Notes under the pieces: generated by a model
Database searches by the model: none
The model's input: only the letters and a program-made list of their open reading frames with translations
What the model was told of the DNA's origin: nothing
Made by a program: the position numbers and the translations under genes
Source of the DNA: Agrocybe praecox
Lineage: Eukaryota > Basidiomycota > Agaricomycetes > Agaricales > Agrocybaceae
Reading direction: 5' to 3'
Length of the DNA stretch: 64,000 nt
Assembly (NCBI GenBank): GCA_964017145.1
Contig: OZ024851.1
Coordinates: 2,480,001-2,544,000, forward strand
Shown here: one piece after another, positions 12,463-23,873 of the stretch
Numbering within the stretch: position 1 is the first letter of the stretch
Layout of the letters: every line of letters starts with the position of its first letter

Positions 12463-13665
12463 ATGGCTTCCCATATCGCCTCTTTTGCAGGTGAATATGA
12501 TTCCCCATCTGCGGCTTCTGCATGGCTACTCGGTATTGAGTCTGCACTACAACCATCATTCAATAACCGAGCTAAGGTCGACTTCTTCTACAACAAACTG
12601 GCTCGGGGATCTATAGCGCAAAAATGGTTCAACAAACTGCCAAACGAAGGGCATCGACAGTGGCATCTGGTCAAACAGGAGTTCCAAGCAAGATGGTGTA
12701 CATCTGCTTCTCTCACACAGCCCAGCATTGTGGCCTTCGTCTCCACACGTCCCCCGCCAATCACCAGTTCCCAACTTTATTCCATTGCAACTTCGCGTCT
12801 CCCTGCACCACCAGATTCTGAGTCCGAGTCGGACACGTTTATAACACCACCATCGAGCCCTATTCCTTCTCGTCGCCTCCCATAACAGCTTACCGAGATG
12901 AGTAAGATCTCTCTGGATGTCCTGTCTCGGTTTCTATCAACACGAGACACAGGAGCTGTGGCCGATTTCTGTCGAATGACGGCCAAGACAGAGCATCGCT
13001 ACTTTGCTCTCATTTGGGACCTTGCATATAAGGCAGGTAAATCATCCTGTCAGCCAAGTACAGCAACACAGAATGCCCGACCCACATCAACCTGCAGCAC
13101 ACCTCTGCAACCGAAGCTCGCAGTGCCCAAAGTCCCGATCCCACCACCACCTTCTATCTCCCACAAACCAAGTCCACCTAACCTCACGTCACCAGCTCCT
13201 CGGAGCACCCCACCAACTCTACCAATACAGTCTCCATCGCCTCCATTATTGACCTCATTCAACTGGGCGGACGACTCTAACCATCTTCCAATTACCCCTC
13301 TCGTCAAACCGCCGCGCGACTTTAGCGGCCTCAAGTCAGGTTCAAAGCCATTCGGGACACTACAACAACGGAACCACAGATGCTACAAGGTGGCTGTACC
13401 TAGTCATGCCCAGTCCATTCACAGACCCCCACCTCATAATATTACATCACTACCAATTCCACCACGCAATCCAAATCCTTCCCTTCTTCATCCTCGCCGC
13501 CCTCAGTATCCTAATTCATATTCTCAATCATCCCCGGAACCACGGCTATCACTAGATTGGGATCGAGATCCCCGGCTTTCCAGATTGAGTGATGTCCTGA
13601 GGACATTGGGGTGGTCCCGTTTAGTAGGTGTTCCTGAAAGGATGACTACGACTTTTAGTAGATAG
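12463..13665 (+). CDS. Gag-like protein of the LTR element, with an in-frame stop
   Basis: Two open frames share one reading frame. The first runs from ATG 12463 (good context, CAACCATGGC) to TAA 12883-12885 (140 codons). The frame then stays open through 12898 to the stop at 13663-13665 (255 codons from the next ATG). The first part contains the Trp-rich block seen in retrotransposon gag proteins (AQKWFNKLPN, then QWHLVKQEFQARW). The second part is Pro/Ser-rich without a zinc knuckle. The TAA is followed by CAGCTT, close to the CARYYA context of leaky stops. Either one point mutation broke a 400-residue gag, or the second half is made by readthrough. A gag-only product would form particles that borrow enzymes in trans. 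Confidence 0.65.
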
Positions 13666-13713
13666 GTGTTTTGTGTACGCAACGAGGGCGTTGCTTTGTA
13701 GAAGGTGGGCACA

Positions 13714-13885
13714 TGTGGCAGTGCAACCGGTATGATTAGATTAGATCGTGTACAGACTCTATGTGACCCCGACGCGTACATAGCCGAATCCATTCCATCC
13801 TTTGACCACTACTGCCATCGTGCGAGGCTGCTCGACGCACTTCCGAGCCCAGCTACGCCATACAGCTGCATACTGGACTGCTCCA
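13714..13885 (+). repeat. 3' LTR (172 bp)
   Basis: Same sequence as 12064-12235 apart from an A/G difference just before the ACGCGTACATAG stretch. Followed directly by the right-hand copy of the ACGT target duplication. Confidence 0.85.
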
Positions 13886-13950
13886 ACGTGCTGAAAAGAC
13901 AGCAAAGCTCTCTAAGAGGACAAAAAAGAGCAGGAAATCGCATGATGGTG

Positions 13951-14072
13951 TGTGGCAGAGAGCAACCCGATGGCCGCTGGCTGCCGCTGGACGGTCTCGG
14001 GATGCCGGCACGACGGGTGTATCCGACTTCCACTGCCCAACACCAACTGCCACTGCCCGAAAGCCACTTCCA
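13951..14072 (+). repeat. CTTCCACT-type interspersed repeat, truncated copy
   Basis: About 120 bp starting TGTGGCAGAGAGCAACC that matches 37047-37170 closely, then diverges after the CCACTTCCAT segment. The full-length relative at 37047 continues to TTTAGTATATACTC. Confidence 0.6.
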
Positions 14073-15429
14073 TCTCTGGTCTCCATCACGTCTCCGTCCG
14101 CGACCGGGCTGGGAACATACACGCGCTGGGTGGACTCCCACGTCAACACGGTCAACAACTTGATAAATGGCCAGCCGTCGACTGTACTGGTGCAAGTCAC
14201 GCCGTCCAACACATTTGTTGGGACGCGAACGAGGTGGCATTATCCCACTTCTTCCGCCACTGGCTTCGTAGGTCCCATCAGGACCCAGCCAGCCCGGCGA
14301 GCACGTTCATCTGGATACAACTATAAATTCACTACTCCAGAAACCCAGTCCGAAGGTGTGTCGCAGGCCAAACAGGTCATGCCAAGCATACATATGCAGG
14401 CAAAAGTAGCCTTCCAGAGGGGACTCGAGCGGGAAGGAACGGTTATCGTGGATGACCGATGAAATCCCGTACCTGGATTGAACCCACTGAAGGCGGGCGA
14501 CACGTTTATCCTCGACAATCCTGAGGGAATGGACTTGGGGTGAAACGGTGTCGAGGTTCTGTTTTTTTGCTGGTCTGCGTATCGTTTGACGTCTGCGTCT
14601 ATCATATATGTCTTTTGTTCTCCGGGCATGAAATTTGGACTCAACTGTATATATTCCGCACCAGGGTTAAAAACAGGGGGCACATACATAGAATTTCAAT
14701 AGTTTACCTTCATTGCTACCCATGGCATCAGGCATCAAGCATCAAGCATCATGTGTAATGAGACCTGACCTAAGTGACCATCCCAAGAAGAGGAGAAGGG
14801 TGTATGAAAGCCCATTCGGGAAGCAATGAGTATGTAACGATGAGACGTGGCATTTAGAAAGTAAGTGATAGTGCAAGCGTGCAGCGATTCCTTCGTGTGT
14901 ACCCTTGCCCAACTATTATAGAGAGATACGCACTGGTGAGTGGCATACCTCCCTATCATGACTCTCAAATGGATAGCGCGGAGAGCTGTGTTACGTGTGA
15001 TTCGTGAGTTAGATTTAGTTTATATCGATGAAAGAGTGGGGGGACCAAGGAAGGACCAAAATTATAGGGAATTGGGAATACCCTGAGTGACACGTCACGG
15101 GTCACGGAACGGCGCTTTGAAAATAAAACAGTTGGGGCCGCGCAAAAACACCATAGTTGTGACTTGAAATTGAATATCCTCTTTGTGGTGTGGATTGCCG
15201 TCATAAAGGATCAGTACTCAGTGGCTTTGGCTTGTTTGTACTAGCCGCGACTCAGCGGAGCAAACTCGGGCCGGCGCGAGAAGTCAATGTGTGATAAGTA
15301 TCTTGACAGAGCATGGGTGTGATCGATGGAGCCGACTCGCTGGCCATTTTTGCGATCGATTAGTAGGTATGGTAATTGTATAATGACACGTAGTAGTAAT
15401 ATATCTATTACGCGACGAGGCTGCAAGGC
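14073..15429. other. Intergenic; no supported gene
   Basis: A plus-strand frame up to 14462 is open but shows no domain, is not seen in a second copy and starts within the repeat. The rest holds only short ORFs. Confidence 0.45.
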
Positions 15430-15846
15430 ACTAGCTATGTAAAAGGATATGGATATGGTACTACTGCATATATTTACATGTGCCTTGTGAGTCGCAGTTG
15501 TGATTTAATCGTTTGTCAAAGAACTCATCCCCAGAGTTATGGTAATTGCAAGCAAGACGAAACACAATGTCACCAAGGAAGAGAAGCCCGTAAATGTGTA
15601 TCATGCATGTGAACACGTTGTTTTTGAGCAGCAACTAGATAAAATAAGTAGGTCTTCTGCTACGAATAATCAAAATATTCTTCTCAATTTTCTTGCATAT
15701 ATTTGACAAGTATGTATTGTTGTGGACATTGTGGAACGAAAAATTCAAAGGTGGTTTGTGCCGGTTCAGGCCATCAAAATGCGCAGTTTAATTTTGAATG
15801 CCGTTAAAATAGCCGAATGCACACTGCCAGGTGGCGACTTGAACTA

Positions 15847-16092
15847 TCACTTCATATTGCACAACGTTTTATCATCTTTTCCAGTATCTTGCTTCAATGA
15901 TCTCATTATTTTCTTGTAAAAACCTGGAGGTCCATTCGTAGCAGGATTTAACGAATGTGGGTGATCTTTTGACTTCTTTAAATAGTAGGATAATTGCAGG
16001 CTACCTCGACTTTTAAATGGCAGGCAATTATATTTGGCCAGCTTGTGCATCACATTCCTGGAGCTGCCTAACGGCACACAGGGTACATTCAC
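15847..16092 (-). other. Divergent ORF upstream of MFS copy B, conserved in copy C
   Basis: An 81-codon minus-strand frame. The central part (FKSRG-LQLSYYLKK, then a Pro/Ser/Lys-rich stretch and RRSLKQ-like residues) is also open in the other duplicate at 33086-33490. This copy stops (TGA) where the other continues with a Trp codon. It could be a small divergent gene or simply conserved upstream DNA. No family recognised. Confidence 0.3.
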
Positions 16093-16374
16093 TTATTAGT
16101 AGCATGAGGATCAAGACAATCGAGTCCTGTGACGACCGAGAACTCAAGGGTTTCATGGTCTCCTTCGTATCACACCTTCAGGTGGGCAGCGCAACGCATG
16201 AGATGGCATAAATAGCTACCAGGGCTACCCGGCGCTCGCTACCGCTGAACGTTCCAAAGGTGCATTCTAATCGAGATCTATATAGAAGGCACGTTTTCTG
16301 CTTTGTATTTTCAATCCGAATCTAAGTACCCTTTTTACTATAGCATTTCATTAAAGCCTGCAATTAGTACAGCA

Positions 16375-16380
16375 TATAAA
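16375..16380 (+). promoter_or_regulatory. TATA box candidate of MFS copy B
   Basis: TATAAA 74 nt before the ATG at 16454. The paralogous gene C has TATAAA at 33747-33752, 71 nt before its ATG, so position and motif are conserved. Confidence 0.45.
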
Positions 16381-16453
16381 GCAAGCACCTCGGTTGAGTG
16401 GGGATAAAACCCCGAGAAAAGACTTGTGCTGCTCAACACACGACTAACGACAA

Positions 16454-19318
16454 ATGCTTCCGGAAGTACCAGGCTACGCAGAGACCGTGACTAGGTACTC
16501 TTCTGACACCGAACATAGCCCCGGCGTTCAGGTGGAAGTACTTGTAAAGCCTGAACTAATAGATATATACACCATCCATGAAAAGCGAGCAGGTCGGCTC
16601 GTGTTGGAGCTAGCGTGAGTGGCCCAAACCTTTCTCTTTTTCTTCTTTTCATAAACACCGGAATAACGCATGTCTCTGATTTTAGCGAAGCTCGAAACGA
16701 ATTCGGAGAAGAAATAGCGTCAAAGCTTAAGCTTTCTCCTGATTGTAAATATGTTCTCTGGCCACAACCTTCGGACAATCCAGAGGATCCGCAAAACGTA
16801 CGTATATCTACCTACTGAGACTTTATCAATGATGTCGATTTATGTCTGTAATTCCAGTGGAGTGACAGGAAAAAGAACATCCAGCTCTTGATCGTCATCC
16901 TCGCATCCATCGTCCCTGAGTTTGATTCGGGAATAGGTGCGTTTATGGATTCTCATGTCATTTTTTTCTTTTCAAGACGTGTTTTCCTTTCGAAATGTCG
17001 GCTCAGGCATCGCAGCTCTGTTCGCACTCTCGCGACAGTATCACACCACGACCGGAGAGATTAATAATTTGACTACCAAGTGCGTCAATTTTTCGGTTAT
17101 CTTTTTACATCTGCAAGTGCCAGTATTTTAACGGAATGTCTAGCTGGAGTATATTCCTATCAGGTATGTGTGTACGCTGTAGTCAATTTTTAACGATATT
17201 CGGCGTTCATTCTACCCTACCTGAAAATCCATCATATCTAACACTTGAGTACTCAGGATGGAGTGGAATGTTTTTCGTCGTGTTTATCCGCCGATACGGC
17301 CGTCTGTCTACGCTGTTCTGGACCCAGGTACGCAGTGGGTACCAGTCACGACTCTTCCATGTTCAAAACTTTTTCCAGCTTTTTTCGCTTGCATTCCTTG
17401 TAGGGGCCACCTTTTCACCCACCTTACAGGTCTTTGCTGCGATGCGATGCTTAACGGCTTTCTTCGGGTAAGATAATATATCTGACACCACTTCACGAGT
17501 CACGTCTAAAGCGGACTGATTTATAGGAGTTGCCCCGCAGTCACAGTGAGTCATTTTCTTTTCAAACGGGCATCCGTCAACCACGCTGCTTCGTCTCTGC
17601 GAACAGGCTCTGTACACGATCACGGACATATTTCCATTCCATATTCAAGCACGAAAAGTAAATGCACAATATCTACTATAATCCCTGTCAGTTCTGACCA
17701 CTTCCTTAAATATTATTTTGTTGTAGATAAATGTTTGGACCGTGGCAGCCATCGTCGCTCCTCATCTATCTCCATTTGTATTCGGATTTCTAGTCGCAAG
17801 AGCGTCGTGGAGATGGGCATATGGAATTGGATGTATTTATTCGTTGGTTGTCCTTCTACTCATCGTATTTTTCTTCGAAGAATCGTGCGTAACTTCTTGA
17901 TTATATTTATTCTGTCAATGACCCATTATCCATTATATTCTAACATTTTGAACCAAAATTAGGCTTTATAATCGACGCGACGCCAATATTAACGATTCAT
18001 CTAAGCCTTCAAAGGCAGGTAACTTGATCGTACATAGGCTGAAAGATATTAGCGGCGTTACTGGAGTACAAAACGCCAGGAAGGATCTTACTTGGAAAAA
18101 TACTTTGCTTGCCCCGCTACGACTAGCTTGGCGCCCTCATATGTTCCTCATGCTTGTTTTCCAAGTACGTCACTCTGCGTTCTCAATAAAACGTGAAAAA
18201 TTCTAATTCTAATGCGTGTCATTCCTCAAAGGCCCTCGTCTTTGGATTTAGTATTGGAATAAACGTAAGATCGAATTCGTATACACGGATTATTTCTCGG
18301 TCGTCTAAACGTCTAAAAATGAATTTAGGTCACTATCACGGTCTTTCTGCAAAGTCCTCGACCTTTTGGTTTGGGGCTAAGTACTACTATAGTGTCAGCT
18401 GTTTATGCAACTCCTATAGTTCGTTACCTTTCATTAATCGACATTACTCTTGTACTAAGTTATGTGCTGCACACAGGTCGCTATTTTTATAGGAGAGATT
18501 GTAGGTCGTTACCTCAACGATTATTTCATGAACAGAGAAATCAAACGCAACAAGGGTATTTTTGAAGCTGAAGCTAGGTTATGGTGCGTTCATTCTAACT
18601 GCTTTACAAGTCGCGTGTCTGAGATTATTAAGGACACTCTATATCGGAGTCCTGCTCTACGTGTTTGGATTTGTCCTTCTCGGTAGTGCCTTACAGGACC
18701 ACCTGAATTTAGCAGCTGTCATTATTGGCTGGGGAATTTCCCTGATAGCTGTGTTGGTCATTACCGTCGCTGGTTGTGAGTTGGCAAACGACTCGGCATA
18801 GTTTGTAGTAGCTGATACTTCGTTTATTTAGTTGCATACTGCAGTGATTGTTTCCCTCAAGAACAAGTCAGTACACCATATTTTCCTCTTCTGATCGTCC
18901 AATTTCTGAGCGATTGAATCAAATTAGGGAGAAATAAGCGCTCTTTCGACCTTGGCTAGGGGACTCGGAGGTATGCCAATTATTTAGTAACAATCTTAGA
19001 TCAATGCTTGATCTTATAAATTACAATATCTAGGATTCGGTGTTGCTTTCTATCAAGTTCCCTGGTCGGAACGGAGTGGTGCCCTGCAAGCTATGGGCTG
19101 CGAAGCGGCGTGAGTTGGTTCATAAGTTTTATTTATTTAAACTTTGCTGATATGTGCGCAGTATTGTCGCAGGCTGCTTTCTTTTTGTTGTTCCCTTCCT
19201 TCAGTTGAAAGGAACCTATTTACGCGTGAGTAATGATTAATGAACCTCATAATTGGCATATCATGCGTATCTGACGGCATGAAATTCTCTGTAGGCTAAG
19301 TTTTCAATCAAGCATTAG
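16454..19318 (+). CDS. MFS transporter, fungal DHA1-like (copy B, intact)
   Basis: Twenty exons join to about 549 aa: 16454-16614, 16686-16797, 16858-16936, 17007-17079, 17144-17163, 17257-17327, 17379-17467, 17527-17545, 17607-17657, 17727-17884, 17963-18164, 18232-18264, 18329-18418, 18477-18583, 18633-18775, 18832-18866, 18928-18970, 19034-19109, 19162-19225, 19295-19318. Motifs: WPQPSDNPEDPQNWS lead-in, IRRYGR motif-A loop after helix 2, TGLYTITDIFPFH, RASWRWAYGIG, and QSPRPFGLGLS at helix 8. It has twelve predicted helices with a long central loop. The role is plasma-membrane proton-coupled efflux; the substrate is unknown. Exon 5 is only 20 nt and exon 8 only 19 nt; both were fixed by phase and by matching copies A and C. 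Confidence 0.85.
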
Positions 19319-19446
19319 TTGCTTCTCGCAATTGTTCCTCTGTCTTTCGTCATATATAGTAAACATCCTGGTGATGCAGAATTTCTTTGTACTTCGGGTT
19401 TCGTGCGAATCGTGTCGTGATGCAATTATATGAAGCTATATACTTA

Positions 19447-19730
19447 CTAGCAAAACTCGTATCGCTTCATGATTTGAGGTGGACCGTACACCACTGCCTT
19501 TATACAGAGCCGCGTCACTGTTTTGCAGAAGCCAAACGGATAATTCGATAATCGGCACTCATTCCAAAGCGCCCGTTCCCGGAATGCTTTCTCCGTCATC
19601 TGAGGTACCGAAATTTCCGAGCGCAGACTTTTGCTCTTGAATCTCATAATCTGAAGTGCAGGATCATACAATTCGAGGCGTTCCGTGAGGCAATTGGAAA
19701 GGGGGTGTTGAAAGAAATTGGAGGATGCAC
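19447..19730 (-). CDS. Possible terminal exon of an unrecognised gene
   Basis: A minus-strand frame ending at 19447 reads as ordinary protein (LYDPALQIMRFKSKSL, then FRERALWNECRLSNYPF). It could begin at an acceptor near 19730. An upstream piece near 19800-19850 with a GTAAGT donor may be a preceding exon, but I could not fix a frame or a start. No family recognised; it may be a fragment. Confidence 0.25.
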
Positions 19731-20450
19731 TTAGTAAACCAAACCAAACGAGCGAAAAGGAACAGCAGGAAATATTCTTAGCGACTTACGGTGTACGCTA
19801 AGCCCGTCCTTCCTTCTCCGCATTCAGCTATGTTCTTCTCGTTCTCGGAGCTCCGTTAACGTTGAAATGTTGAACCCCGGAGGTGGAGACGCGGGATAGG
19901 ACCTGGGCTGCTGAGAGAGATATAACCGTTAACTTTAAGAGGGGCGTACAAATGCGGACAAGTGACATAAGCTCGAGCAAAGAAAGGGACTGTGTGTGAC
20001 ATGGGCAGTGGAAAGGAATAAATCGGGGAACTCATTTGATGGAAACGCAGACATACATAGACGAGGCGGTCGGACCAGATGAAGCAAAGACGCGAGTGCT
20101 TCCTTTTTTGGCTGCTTTGGTTATCAGTGAACTGCTCACCGATACAACCTCACCATCCCGGGATTACCTTTTTAATATACCACCTATCCTCGCCGGTATG
20201 AGGGATCTATCTCCTTTTTCTGAACGAATGCCAATTTCGGTATTACACAAATAAATCTCGTACACACCAGACATTTCCCCTCCACTCGCCGGTAAGACCT
20301 TCAATCAGACATAAACGTTAACAGTAATAAACTCAAGATCCTTAACTTTTACTACAAAGCAATCAGTCAGCAACAGGACCCCGAATATCCACTTTGTACT
20401 CACACAAGTCCTCAATGATAACTTTATACCTAACATCTCTTTCTTCTTCA
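19731..20450. other. Intergenic; nothing certain
   Basis: Possible 5' piece of the 19447 frame near 19800, otherwise short ORFs only. The plus-strand frame 20036-20254 has no supporting feature. Confidence 0.4.
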
Positions 20451-20744
20451 TCAAAAACCCGCGGAAACAGATTCGGGTGCATACGAGGGTGTGCCGTGAA
20501 CGCAATCCAACAGTTCCAGATCTATCTTCTTACGGCGCAGCAGGCTGTTCATCACTTGCATCCCTCGACGAAGATCTTTCAAGTTCTGTACATCCATGGG
20601 CGCATGACCGTGCTCTTCAAGAACCTCGCGATATACCCAAGGTAGCCAGTCCTCGTTCTTGAGAAAGTAGCCAACACAAATGTTTGCGGTCTCGCATGTA
20701 GGTGCACCAAGATGCTTGTGAAGCTGGTTCTCTGTGTTGTGCAT
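20451..20744 (-). CDS. Small hypothetical protein, 97 aa
   Basis: ATG 20744-20742 opens a 97-codon frame with balanced composition (ICVGYFLKNEDWLPWVYREV, later DLRRGMQVMNSLLRRKKIDL). It has no signal peptide or membrane segment and looks helical. It may be a truncated exon of a longer gene, since a splice donor could precede the stop. No family recognised and no second copy seen in the window. Confidence 0.4.
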   Translation of the reverse strand: MHNTENQLHKHLGAPTCETANICVGYFLKNEDWLPWVYREVLEEHGHAPMDVQNLKDLRRGMQVMNSLLRRKKIDLELLDCVHGTPSYAPESVSAGF

Positions 20745-21299
20745 TGTGATATCAGTGGTTTGCAAAGTTGTATGGAGTAGGCTGCTGACGAGCTTTAAAC
20801 CTCTCTTCCCACTTCTTATATATGTTTAAATTTATTGTTTATTCATATTTGTACATCATGACGTCGTCCACAATGGATTAGGGATTTCTGCAGGACTTTA
20901 TGAATGCGAATGCGAGTCTGAGTGTGGGGTAAGATATTATGTATTATATTTGTTCGCCATCTAGGCACGAGCAGCCGAAGGGTCCGCACGCCTGTCGAAA
21001 AAATAATCAGTTTGTATGTTCGGTGGCCCACAAAAAGGTGAGAACACGAGAAAAAGTAAGATGCCAGGTGTTGATGTACGAACTCGGTCTCGGCAGTAGC
21101 AACAAATGCGGATCGAAGAGAAAAAAGAAGAAAAAAGAAGAATATTGAAGACAAGAAAGAAAAGAACACGTACTGCTTCAACATATCATACAAAAATTTA
21201 GAACTCTTCAATTTTTTCTTCAACCTTCCAATATCCAAACTATACGTATCGTTCGGCCTACCCAACAGTCAACTTCGTCAACTCGACGCTGAACCACAC
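20745..21299. other. Intergenic, A/T-rich
   Basis: Purine-rich tracts near 21110-21170 create long minus-strand hydrophobic ORFs of low-complexity origin. No gene supported. Confidence 0.4.
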
Positions 21300-21987
21300 T
21301 TCATCTCCAGTGTCCTGCGATGAATCGTCATATGCAGGTCCCACCGCGCCAGAACAGAGGCAGTGGTCAAAGGGGATCGACGCTGGAAGAAGCTACCAGC
21401 CCATCCGTGGAGAACAAAGGTTCAACGTTCAACCTCCTTCACCGACGACGACGACGACGACGACGGAACGTTCGTCGTCAAATGCCAGTATGTTTGATAT
21501 GACGTGGGAGGAACACCCGACGCGACTTCGGATAACGGTAAGAGTGTTCCTCCCATTAGTACCTTTCCTCTCCTTCCCCTCTTTTTCCTTCTCCTTCTCC
21601 TTCCTCTTCTCCTTCTCCTCTTCGTCGTTCGTAGTATCCATCGACGAATCAGGATGAGACGCGCCCGATGCAGTACATGGCGTAGCACTGATGCTCGGAC
21701 TCCCACTTTCCTCTTTCGCATTGGAACCAGCATCTTTGCCACCAAGAACCTTCCCAAGGCCGATCCTATGGATACTCGATTTCCCTTTCTGGAGGCCTGT
21801 TCCTTGGAATTTGCCAACAGAAGGAGTGTTCGAGTCTGCTCCCGCAGAAACTGCTGATGCTGGAGTAGCAAGAACGCCCGGAGCTGTCGTCGCAGGGATT
21901 TGGACAGGAGGAACCGAGACAGGCGCTGGTACTGGTGTTAGGGTGATGCACTCGGAACCGTAGGCGTCTGATAAGCTGTCGGTGGTA
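21300..21987. repeat. Paralogous segment next to the kinase relic, with a (CGA)n microsatellite
   Basis: Aligns by eye with 60660-61060. Both contain a plus-frame MF-(D/E)-MT segment followed by GGATAACGGTAAGAGTGTTC and a CT-rich tract. A (CGA)n run spans about 21443-21466. The several overlapping ORFs are low-complexity artefacts. Confidence 0.5.
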
Positions 21988-23590
21988 TTAGTATTGCTGC
22001 TGCAGGAGGCAGACCAGACACGGCCTTCTCATCCGTAGCACTTTGTTTATGCTCCTCCTTCTCCTTCCTCCTACCCCACTCGGTTGCCTCCTTCCTCGTT
22101 CCTTCGGCTCCGAATTGTATTCGACCTGGATAGTACGCCTGAACGCTCCATGGACTTTCTTCTCCTTGTCGCCTTTCTCTCCAGGGGATCGACTGGGTGG
22201 TGAGAGGGTGTTGGAAGCCACGCCAGCATCGGAAGAGGAAGCAGCAGCCCGGACACTGAGTGGGAACGGATCATCTTCGCTCAGACCCAACGCAGCAGGG
22301 CCAGCGAAATACTTCTGGCCAGGGTCTTCCTTGTTCTCCGGAGTAGCTGGCTGAAGTTTATTGGCAGCGGGCTTAGAAACGACAGACGGTGGCGGAGAAG
22401 TGAGGAGCGATAGCGATGGATCGCTGACGACGCCAGTAACGGGCGACGAAGGCGAGCTCTCGTAGGGGTATTTCAGTTGGGTCGAACGGCTGCGAGTGGG
22501 CGTGGATCCGGTGGCGCTGGTCTGACCAGCGACGACGGTGGTAATGATCGGCGGAACTGCATTGGACGATGCAGACCTCTCACTCCTCGCCTCCGGACGA
22601 TGGCTCTGCGCCCTAGGTGTTGTCGCGACCTTCGCGTTACAATTTGCCGCTACCACTTGATGCTGTTCCATCGCGTGCGTTCCACCGTCTTTCCAAATGC
22701 GTTCGGCTGGCCGTCGGTCCAGCTCGAAATCGTGATGCAAGATTTTATTTTTCCGGTCGATGTACCAGACACCCGAGACCAGTTGGGAGAGGAGTTTGGC
22801 TGCATCTTTTTCGCGCAGGTATCGGTGCACAAGGGTAGGGTCGAATAGTTCGCCTCCAGAGGCATATTTAAGAATTATGCAGATGTATTGGTCGGTTTCG
22901 ACAACGTCGTTGAGTCGGACAATATTGGGTTGTTAGAGGGTCTGCGAACGGAGAAGGAAGATTAGTCAGTAAAAAGAAACGACGCAAGTCGTTGCGTAAA
23001 CTAGAAAAATAGAAAATAGAAACAAAAGAAATTGCGGTTTTCACAGCACCAAAGGAACGAAGGCTGCAGCTCCTCCACCACCAATGTTGGGGCCAAAAAC
23101 GCGCAAATGGAGGTTTAAATATGATAGAAACGACAAAAATAATCGAGAGATATTTATTCCCAGTAAAAGTGTGAACAATAGCGTTGAAAGCAAGGGGAAA
23201 GCCCATGATGCATGGGCCTTGGGCAATCCACGAGAAAAGGAAGAGATAAGAGTAAGAAAAACATACCTTTGAAAACTCGATTTCCCTTTCAATTTTGTTC
23301 ATCCTAAAGGTACTGTCCACATCACCCCTTCTAATCCATTTCACCCGGACCTCCTTTCCCAACTGACTATGCAGACCCTTTCAAGCTGTCCTGCAGGAAC
23401 AAATACGGCCCAAATTTGGGGATGGTTGGGCGTGGATAAGCAGCTACCTGAGCTGGGGCAGCCGGGTGCACGTAAACGTCCGGTATGGGTACCTAGGCAA
23501 GTGCTGCTGCGTTCGGGTTCCCGCCGGACTGATTTGAGCGGTTGTTGGTTGGCTCTGTTGGTGATCCCGCTGGTTCAAAGAAGGAGCAAC
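21988..23590 (-). pseudogene. SNF1/Nim1-type Ser/Thr kinase, decayed (relic 1)
   Basis: Minus-strand remnants in the correct order for a fungal CAMK/SNF1-family kinase: a Pro/Asn-rich N-terminal extension (near 23590-23430), the beta-3/helix-C region (STFRMNKIEREIE near 23310), then NIVRL-DVVET, YASGGELFD and HRYLREKDAAKLLSQL (near 22910-22780). Then comes a damaged catalytic loop reading HHDFEL instead of HRDLKLEN, so the Arg-Asp-Leu of the loop is not intact. The DFG and C-lobe are gone, and the frame runs straight into a Ser/Pro-rich C-terminal region (GLSEDDPFPL, LSPPSRSPGEKGDKEKK). A TAA precedes the NIVRL segment and a TAG lies in the N-terminal extension. It cannot encode an active kinase. 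A second relic is at 61330-62500 and a third, N-terminal, fragment at 30695. Confidence 0.75.
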
Positions 23591-23873
23591 GGTGGTAGGC
23601 TCGTGACCAGCCGTTACCTGTCGAACTCCGCTTTATGCCGAGAGCAGCCGCGAGCATCTCCAGGTAACGGCTGGGAGCAACGGACAGATTTAGTAGAGTC
23701 ACGCCTTGTCACAAAGAACTTGGTGAAATTCGGTAAATTACGGTATGCTCCCGCGTCTATCCACGCCGCCGTGTTTCTTCCTCTTTCCTCATTCTTCGTC
23801 ACTTGGGTACATACTATTCTCGTCACTTTCACTGTCAATTGCTACAGTGTCCATATCCAGTGACACGTCTTCT

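Larger units (their letters stand above)
12064..13885 (+). mobile_element. Complete small LTR retrotransposon, gag-only (non-autonomous)
   Basis: 1822 bp bounded by 172-bp direct repeats that start TG and end CA and differ at one position that I can see. It is flanked by a 4-bp target duplication ACGT (12060-12063 and 13886-13889). The internal 1.48 kb encodes a gag-like frame only; no protease, reverse transcriptase or integrase is present. A TGG-initiated stretch just inside the left LTR (near 12238) could be the primer-binding site, and purines precede the right LTR (near 13701-13710). It must be mobilised by another element. The single LTR difference indicates a recent insertion. Confidence 0.85.
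15430..19440 (+). repeat. 4-kb segmental duplication, copy 1 (MFS copy B)
   Basis: Aligns throughout with 32700-36760 in the same orientation. Shared landmarks include a GGATATGGATATG start region, a TTGTGCCGGTTCAGGCCATC segment upstream, and the whole transporter gene with its 3' flank. Both exons and introns are similar, so the copy is genomic rather than retroposed. Ends are estimated by eye. Confidence 0.8.

Noticed and set aside
17124..17163. Longer 40-nt version of exon 5 in MFS copy B, joined to an earlier acceptor at 17250
   Set aside because: It also closes in phase, but the 20-nt exon gives the NWSIFLSGW reading that matches copy A and the family, so it was preferred.
21422..21871. 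Long basic minus-strand ORF near the (CGA)n run
   Set aside because: Composition is set by CT-rich and CGA microsatellite DNA; the paralogous segment does not keep the frame.
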